Origin: an uncultured Selenomonadales bacterium
GTDB taxonomy: Bacteria > Bacillota > Negativicutes > Selenomonadales > Selenomonadaceae
DNA length: 9,080 bases
Assembly: GCA_947305445.1 (NCBI GenBank)
Contig: CAMZDU010000027.1
Span: 1 to 9,080 of the forward strand
Direction of reading: 5' to 3'
The notes under the pieces are model-generated. The model had not been told where the DNA came from, made no database searches, and saw only the letters and a list, made by a program, of their open reading frames with translations. A program made the translations under genes and the position numbers. Positions within the stretch are counted from its first letter, which is position 1. The number at the start of each line of letters is the position of its first letter. This document shows positions 5,091 through 9,080 of the stretch, piece after piece.

Positions 5091-6851
5091 ATGAGTGACG
5101 GAGGCGGTTCGGCATTTGCCGTAGCGCAACAAATCGGTAAGTCGTTGTTCCTGCCGATTGCCGTGTTGCCGTTCGCGGGCGTGTTGTTGGGTATCGGCGC
5201 ATCGTTCTCGAATCCGACGACAATCGCGGCTTACGGCTTGGAAAGTGCCCTTCATCCGGGCAGTGCGCTATTCAGTTTCATGCTGATTCTCTCAAACGTC
5301 GGCGGAGCTATCTTCGGCAACTTGCCGTTGATATTCGCGCTGGCGGTCGCCTTGGGCATGGCGAAGAAGGAAAAAGGTATCGCCGTCCTTGGCGCAGCAA
5401 TTTTCTATCTCGTTTTGCTTACGACGATTCACGTCTTCCTCGGACTCGACGGTTCAATTCATGCCGATGGCTCTATTGACCCCAGCGTCAAGGAAGGCGC
5501 GATAACGTCAGTCCTCGGTATCACCACGTTGCAGATGGGTGTTTTCGCGGGTATCATTACGGGCTTGGTTGCAGCTGAACTTTGCAATCGTTTTTACAAA
5601 ATGCAACTTCCGCCCGCGTTCTCATTCTTCGGCGGTACGCGCTTTGTCCCGATAGTTTGTATGATTTTCGGCATCGTGACGGGCATTGTTATGTATTTCG
5701 TGTGGCCGTTTATCCAGAACGGTATCTTCGCGCTCGGCGGCATCGTTCAAGCGGCGGGCTACTTCGGTACGTTCTTCTTCGGTTGTTGCGAACGTGCACT
5801 TATCCCGTTCGGCTTGCACCATATCTTCTACCTGCCGTTCTGGCAGACGGGTCTTGGCGGCACCGCCGTTATCGACGGACAAACCGTCATGGGTGCACAG
5901 AACATTTTCTTCGCAGAGTTGGCTTCGCCGAACACGGAGCACTTCTCGGTTGACGCGGCACGTTTCTTGATGGGTAAATTCCCGTTCATGATGGCCGGTC
6001 TCCCTGCGGCGGCGTTTGCAATGTACACTTGCGCACGTCCCGAAAAGAAAAAGGCGGCAGGTTCGCTGTTGTTCTCGGTCGGCTTGACGTCGTTCCTCAC
6101 CGGTATCACCGAGCCTATCGAATTCACGTTCCTCTTCCTTGCGAAAGAACTTTTCGCGATTCACGTCTTCTACGCGGGCGTTTCGTTCGCGGCGTGCCAT
6201 ATCCTCGGCATTGCAATGGGTACTACATTCTCCGACGGTTTGATTGACTTCATTCTTTACGGCGTCCTGCCGGGCAACGCCAAAACGGGTTGGGTTATGA
6301 TGTTGCCGCTGTTCGCCGTGTTCGCGGTACTGTATTTCGTTACGTTTAAATTCTTCATCATGAAATGGGATCTCAAGACTCCGGGTCGTGAAGCTGACGA
6401 CGAAGAAGTTAAGATGATGAGCAAAGCCGATTATCAGAAAGCTACGGGCGTCGGCGTGGCCGGCGGCGGCGCAGGGTCTGCGGCTCTTGCAAGTCTCACT
6501 CCCGATCAGCAAAAATCCGCGACTATCCTCAGCGGTGTCGGCGGCGTCGACAACGTCACCGAGATTGACTGCTGTGCGACACGTTTGCGCTTGACGCTGA
6601 TTGACGGCACCAAAGTCAACGAAGGTATTCTCAAGTCCACGGGCGCGGGCGGCGTCGTCATCAAGGGCAATGCGATTCAGGTTATTTACGGACCGAGCGT
6701 TACAATCGTCAAAGCGAACTTTGAAGAATTCGTCGAAGACATTCGCGCCGGCAAGATCGATCGTTCGATTCTGGAAAGCGCAAGTGGCGGCGGTGCGGCG
6801 GCTACTGCCGAACCCGAAAAGCCCAAGATTGCATCCTCGGCGCGCACTTGA
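5091..6851 (+). CDS. ptsG: PTS permease EIICB, glucose family
   Basis: A 586-aa membrane permease of the Glc-type phosphotransferase family that imports a hexose or amino sugar and phosphorylates it on the way. Residues 9-430 form EIIC with about ten hydrophobic segments; landmarks are FGLHHIFYLPFW (G241-H244) and GITEPIEFTFLF (G338 onward), the substrate-site signature. A Gly/Ala linker (about 455-468) leads to EIIB from 471, where DCCATRLRL (493-501) supplies the phosphocysteine Cys495. A Gly/Ala/Pro-rich tail ends at 586. TAAGGAGG at 5076-5083, 7 nt before ATG, is near ideal. Codons lean to TTC, GGT and CGT, unlike neighbours, suggesting high expression. In single-chain relatives the tail runs on into EIIA; here it stops in TGA at 6849-6851 just where EIIA homology starts in another frame. 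Sugar specificity (glucose, maltose, GlcNAc) is not proven. Confidence 0.92.
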   Translation: MSDGGGSAFAVAQQIGKSLFLPIAVLPFAGVLLGIGASFSNPTTIAAYGLESALHPGSALFSFMLILSNVGGAIFGNLPLIFALAVALGMAKKEKGIAVLGAAIFYLVLLTTIHVFLGLDGSIHADGSIDPSVKEGAITSVLGITTLQMGVFAGIITGLVAAELCNRFYKMQLPPAFSFFGGTRFVPIVCMIFGIVTGIVMYFVWPFIQNGIFALGGIVQAAGYFGTFFFGCCERALIPFGLHHIFYLPFWQTGLGGTAVIDGQTVMGAQNIFFAELASPNTEHFSVDAARFLMGKFPFMMAGLPAAAFAMYTCARPEKKKAAGSLLFSVGLTSFLTGITEPIEFTFLFLAKELFAIHVFYAGVSFAACHILGIAMGTTFSDGLIDFILYGVLPGNAKTGWVMMLPLFAVFAVLYFVTFKFFIMKWDLKTPGREADDEEVKMMSKADYQKATGVGVAGGGAGSAALASLTPDQQKSATILSGVGGVDNVTEIDCCATRLRLTLIDGTKVNEGILKSTGAGGVVIKGNAIQVIYGPSVTIVKANFEEFVEDIRAGKIDRSILESASGGGAAATAEPEKPKIASSART

Positions 6852-7282
6852 CGGGTCGCATGATGCTTATGAACGAAGTTCCCGACGACGGCTTTGCCTC
6901 GCGTGCCATGGGCGACGGCGTTGCGGTCGAACCGACCGAAGGCAAGCTCCTTGCTCCGGCGGACGGCACGATAAGTCTCGTCTTCCCGACCAAACACGCA
7001 GTCGGCATGGTCACTCCGGACGGCGCGGAACTCCTCATGCACATCGGTATCGATACGGTTAAACTCAACGGCGAGAACTTTGAAGTTCACGTCTCCGAAG
7101 GCCAAGAAGTCAAACGCGGCGATTTGCTCGTCACCTTCGACATCAAGGCTATCAAGAAGGCCGGTTACCCCGTAACCACGCCGCTCATTGTTACCAACTC
7201 GTCTGCTTACGGTACGGTTCGTCCGCTCAAGACCGGCGACGTCAAGGCGGGCGAAAACGATTTGGTCGAACTCCTCGGCTGA
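6848..7282 (+). CDS. PTS EIIA, glucose (Crr-like) family
   Basis: A 144-aa EIIA domain that passes phosphate from HPr to EIIB. TKHAVG gives His50 and MHIGIDTV gives His65; the 15-residue gap equals that between His75 and His90 of E. coli EIIA-Glc, His65 being the phosphorylated one. EVPDDGFASRAMGDGVA and PLIVTNSS are further family marks, and the C-terminus is complete. TTG 6848 overlaps the EIICB stop (TTGA). No Shine-Dalgarno is visible there or before ATGs at 6860, 6863 and 6869, so translation may rely on coupling to EIICB. Homology seems to begin before the TTG: the same frame reads ILGAH just ahead of LTGRMMLM, like the I-x-x-P-x-x-G start of EIIA. This suggests a former EIICBA chain broken by a small indel near 6830. 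A rho-independent terminator follows 43 nt after the stop. Confidence 0.88.
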   Translation: MTGRMMLMNEVPDDGFASRAMGDGVAVEPTEGKLLAPADGTISLVFPTKHAVGMVTPDGAELLMHIGIDTVKLNGENFEVHVSEGQEVKRGDLLVTFDIKAIKKAGYPVTTPLIVTNSSAYGTVRPLKTGDVKAGENDLVELLG

Positions 7283-7325
7283 GTCGGACGCTTAAATCGA
7301 GTGAATATTATCCTTCCATAATAAA

Positions 7326-7358
7326 TGCCCGTCGAGCATTCGGCGGGCAAATTTTTTT
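7326..7358 (+). terminator. Rho-independent terminator of the PTS operon
   Basis: TGCCCGTCG (7326-7334) pairs with CGGCGGGCA (7341-7349), 9 bp with one U-G pair and a 6-nt loop AGCATT, followed by seven T at 7352-7358. The T-run is on the plus strand, so it ends the PTS message. The opposite strand has only a broken T-tract (ATTTATTAT), making it a weak terminator for the converging genes. The remaining bases to 7449 hold no further feature beyond a weak GGAGC/GCTCC pairing near 7409-7426. Confidence 0.88.
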
Positions 7359-7449
7359 GTGCGCAGAGTAAATGAAAAACTCATATTTTTAACGTCATGG
7401 TCGGCAAGGAGCGCAACTCGGCTCCGCTGACATTGGTCGCCAAATTTAG

Positions 7450-8646
7450 TTAAAGTTTCGTCAAAGTTTCAAAGCCGTCGACAATTTCCTGCGGCGTGAT
7501 TTGCGTGATACAGTGCGGCTTGTCGTGATGACACCAGCCATAAATCGGCGGCAATTTTGCGCAGTCGTCAAGTTGATGATCCGGACGCAAGACAACTGAA
7601 TTTGTCTGCCACGGCGGGAAGCGTCGATACTCGCTTAAAACGCCGGGCAAAAAATCTTCTTTGTCCGCCGCCTCGCGATAAAACGTAATGCACGGTACCT
7701 GCGCCGCCGCTGCCATGTGCATAACGCCCGTGTCGTTGCCGAGGTAGTAATCCGCCTGACTTATGACCGCCGCAGTTTCGCGCAATGTTGTTCGTCCGAC
7801 GAGATTCAAAATTTTTCCGTGCGGAAGATTTTGTTCAAGGAAGTTCGCGTCGTCGAGTTCGGATTTTCCGCCGACAATGACGAACGTTAAATTTTTTTCC
7901 GCCAAAATTTTTAGCGCGAGCAAAAATTTTTCGACGGGGTAGCGTCTCTCCTCAAGTCCCGCGCCGATACCGAGCACGACTTTTCGACACGCGGGCGGAA
8001 TATTTTTCAACAATTCCCGCGCATACAAGATGTCAGCTGCGCCGAAGAAATTTTCCGTGTGCGTTTGTTCGACTGCAAGTCCGGTCGCCGTCAACAGGTA
8101 AAGATGTTTTTCGACTTCGGCGATGCAAGTGCGCGGCGTCACGATATTTTTCGTCAGCAAGAAATTGTCGAGAGCCGCCTTGTCCGCCGAAGGTTCAAGT
8201 CCCCAGCCCGCGTAAGGATTCGTGCCGTAGCCGATTCGCTCGCGTGCGCCGCTCAGCCACGCCATTAACAAGCCGGGGAAATTGTCGCTACCCCACTGCG
8301 GCAGGAACGCAAACGAGAAATGCCGTTGCCAAAGATTTTCGCGGCAAAAGGCGGCGACCTGTTCAATCATTGTCGAAAAATTTTTGTCGAGTGATTTTCT
8401 GTCGAAGGTTAAAATTTCGTTGACGTAAGGGCACAGCTCGACAATCGGATAGACGAGCGGCGAGACGACCAGCGTTATTCTTGCGCACGGAAAATTTTTT
8501 CTAAGCTCGCGCAAAAAACCCGACGTTAAAATCATGTCGCCGATTGCGTCCAGGCGCACGACCAAAATATTTTCAACGCCGGCGGAAATTTTTTCGCGAT
8601 AGCCGTATTGCTCGAATGCCGCTTCAAATTCTTGAAGAATATTCAA
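7450..8646 (-). CDS. Glycosyltransferase family 9 (LPS heptosyltransferase-like)
   Basis: A 398-aa GT-B fold enzyme of the family that includes ADP-heptose:LPS heptosyltransferases, which build the inner core of lipopolysaccharide at the inner face of the cytoplasmic membrane. The N-terminal domain opens with ILVVRLDAIGDMILTSGFL (27-45), the classic acceptor-side signature. The C-terminal nucleotide-sugar domain begins near VVLGIGAGLEERRYP and carries LGNDTGVMHMAAA (302-314), the family's D-T-G-x-x-H motif. A Cys/His-rich end, WCHHDKPHC, precedes the final helix. Length is slightly above the usual 340-370. The start is TTG at 8646-8644, with GAGGAG (plus-strand 8656-8661) 9 nt upstream. That ribosome site overlaps the stop of the preceding gene, so the two are co-transcribed. 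The exact sugar and acceptor are unknown; its presence supports an organism with an outer membrane. Confidence 0.87.
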   Translation of the reverse strand: MNILQEFEAAFEQYGYREKISAGVENILVVRLDAIGDMILTSGFLRELRKNFPCARITLVVSPLVYPIVELCPYVNEILTFDRKSLDKNFSTMIEQVAAFCRENLWQRHFSFAFLPQWGSDNFPGLLMAWLSGARERIGYGTNPYAGWGLEPSADKAALDNFLLTKNIVTPRTCIAEVEKHLYLLTATGLAVEQTHTENFFGAADILYARELLKNIPPACRKVVLGIGAGLEERRYPVEKFLLALKILAEKNLTFVIVGGKSELDDANFLEQNLPHGKILNLVGRTTLRETAAVISQADYYLGNDTGVMHMAAAAQVPCITFYREAADKEDFLPGVLSEYRRFPPWQTNSVVLRPDHQLDDCAKLPPIYGWCHHDKPHCITQITPQEIVDGFETLTKL

Positions 8647-8655
8647 ATTGGTCAG

Positions 8656-8661
8656 CTCCTC
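8656..8661 (-). promoter_or_regulatory. Ribosome binding site for the glycosyltransferase
   Basis: Read on the minus strand this is GAGGAG, 9 nt before TTG at 8646-8644. It overlaps the TGA stop (8662-8660) of the upstream binding-protein gene, which implies translational coupling and supports the TTG start over any later codon. Confidence 0.72.
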
Positions 8662-9080
8662 AGAACTTGTTGGGATAAATCAGCCGTGCGACTTCGCGTA
8701 CGGCTTCGGGATAGCGCAAGCCCGGACTAAGCAAAAATAAATTCTGCGGCAGGAAGTAGAGTCGATTGTCTTTGACGGCACCTATTGCTTGCCAGGCGTC
8801 GTTTTCAGCGATTGCGGCGAGCATGTTCGATTTAATTTCGTCGGCGTCACCCATGCTCGTCACGAAAATAATTTCGGGATTTTGCTCGGCTAAAGTCTCC
8901 ATGCTGTAGGGCGCGGCGTCGGGATTTTTTTCAAGCGGCGTCATACCGGCGGCAACATTTTCCCAGCCGAACATTTTGACGATTGAACCGGCAATGCTCC
9001 CGTCAAGCTGAACGGTAAGTCCCTGCGCCGTCGAGTGGAGAATTGCCACGCGCAACTTGTCTTTAGGTACGCGCTCAACG
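8660..9080 (-). CDS. ABC transporter periplasmic binding protein, corrinoid/Fe-siderophore type (C-terminal part)
   Basis: An open frame enters from the right edge and runs to TGA at 8662-8660, giving the last 140 or so residues of a TroA-superfamily (BtuF/FepB/FhuD-like) substrate-binding protein. Typical features in order are a strand RVAILHSTAQG, a GSIAGSIVKMFGWENVA helix for the second lobe, PYSMETLAEQNPEIIFVTSMG (split around E-x-L-x-x-x-N-P-E-I-I-F-V), DAWQAIGAVKDNRLYFLP, and SPGLRYPEAVREVARLIYP at the end. This is the usual close of binding proteins for iron-siderophore, heme or vitamin B12. A TTG at 9055 is internal; the frame continues upstream to the window edge, so the start, signal peptide and ligand-entry residues are out of view. 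B12 is attractive given cbiT in the window but is not shown. The glycosyltransferase gene follows directly, in one operon. Confidence 0.82.
   Translation of the reverse strand, partial: VERVPKDKLRVAILHSTAQGLTVQLDGSIAGSIVKMFGWENVAAGMTPLEKNPDAAPYSMETLAEQNPEIIFVTSMGDADEIKSNMLAAIAENDAWQAIGAVKDNRLYFLPQNLFLLSPGLRYPEAVREVARLIYPNKF

Noticed and set aside
5622..6512. Long minus-strand open frame of 296 codons inside EIICB
   Set aside because: It lies wholly antisense to a clear permease, is rich in Arg/Glu/His as expected from a codon shadow, and has no recognisable domain.
6805..6848. Programmed -1 ribosomal slippage between EIIB and EIIA
   Set aside because: No canonical X-XXY-YYZ heptamer is present; the nearest A-rich site (GAA AAG) would not re-pair after slipping. 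A plain indel or re-initiation explains it better.

Overview
The window most likely comes from a Negativicutes-type anaerobe (Firmicutes with an outer membrane, such as the Selenomonadales/Veillonellales group). This is inferred from a mixture of traits: a glycosyltransferase family 9 / LPS heptosyltransferase-like gene, which implies an outer membrane; Firmicutes-style strong AGGAGG ribosome sites with several TTG starts; an Rpn-family gene with a GRAE-repeat tail; an anaerobic-pathway CbiT; and a Glc-family PTS. No rRNA, tRNA, IS element or CRISPR array was seen.

Layout. (1) 1-830: the last codons of an Rpn/PD-(D/E)XK nuclease-family gene, then a 460-bp tandem duplication that leaves a headless Rpn tail fused in frame to the first 11 codons of a duplicated uxaA-like start, then the intact small SAF-domain subunit. 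(2) 840-2000: the large subunit of the same UxaA-family (altronate dehydratase / sulfolactate lyase-like) enzyme. (3) 2090-2650: cbiT, a cobalamin-pathway methyltransferase standing alone. (4) A clear promoter at 2688-2716 starts a two-gene unit: a 91-aa protein of unknown function and a 614-aa protein with an N-terminal NYN-type (PIN-like nuclease) domain followed by five OST-HTH/LOTUS-like repeats. (5) A second clear promoter at 4906-4934, a 150-nt structured leader, and a Glc-family PTS permease (EIICB) with EIIA in a shifted frame overlapping its stop, closed by a rho-independent terminator at 7326-7358. (6) On the minus strand, reading toward the PTS operon, the 3' part of a corrinoid/iron-siderophore-type binding protein followed by a family 9 glycosyltransferase.

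The most interesting region is 2753-4892. The NYN domain keeps its first (DADN) and last (TNDSDF) acidic motifs but lacks about 25-35 residues that normally carry the middle acidic motif, and it is joined to five tandem OST-HTH-like units. That layout recalls eukaryotic MARF1/limkain-b1 and suggests an RNA-binding protein that may have lost or altered its nuclease activity. Also notable are the internal tandem duplication at the left edge, the apparent frameshift between EIIB and EIIA, and a candidate leader peptide whose ribosome site lies inside a hairpin upstream of the PTS operon.

The PTS genes differ in base use from the rest. The word AAATTTT, very frequent elsewhere on both strands and in several codon phases, is not seen inside them, which fits codon selection in highly expressed genes.
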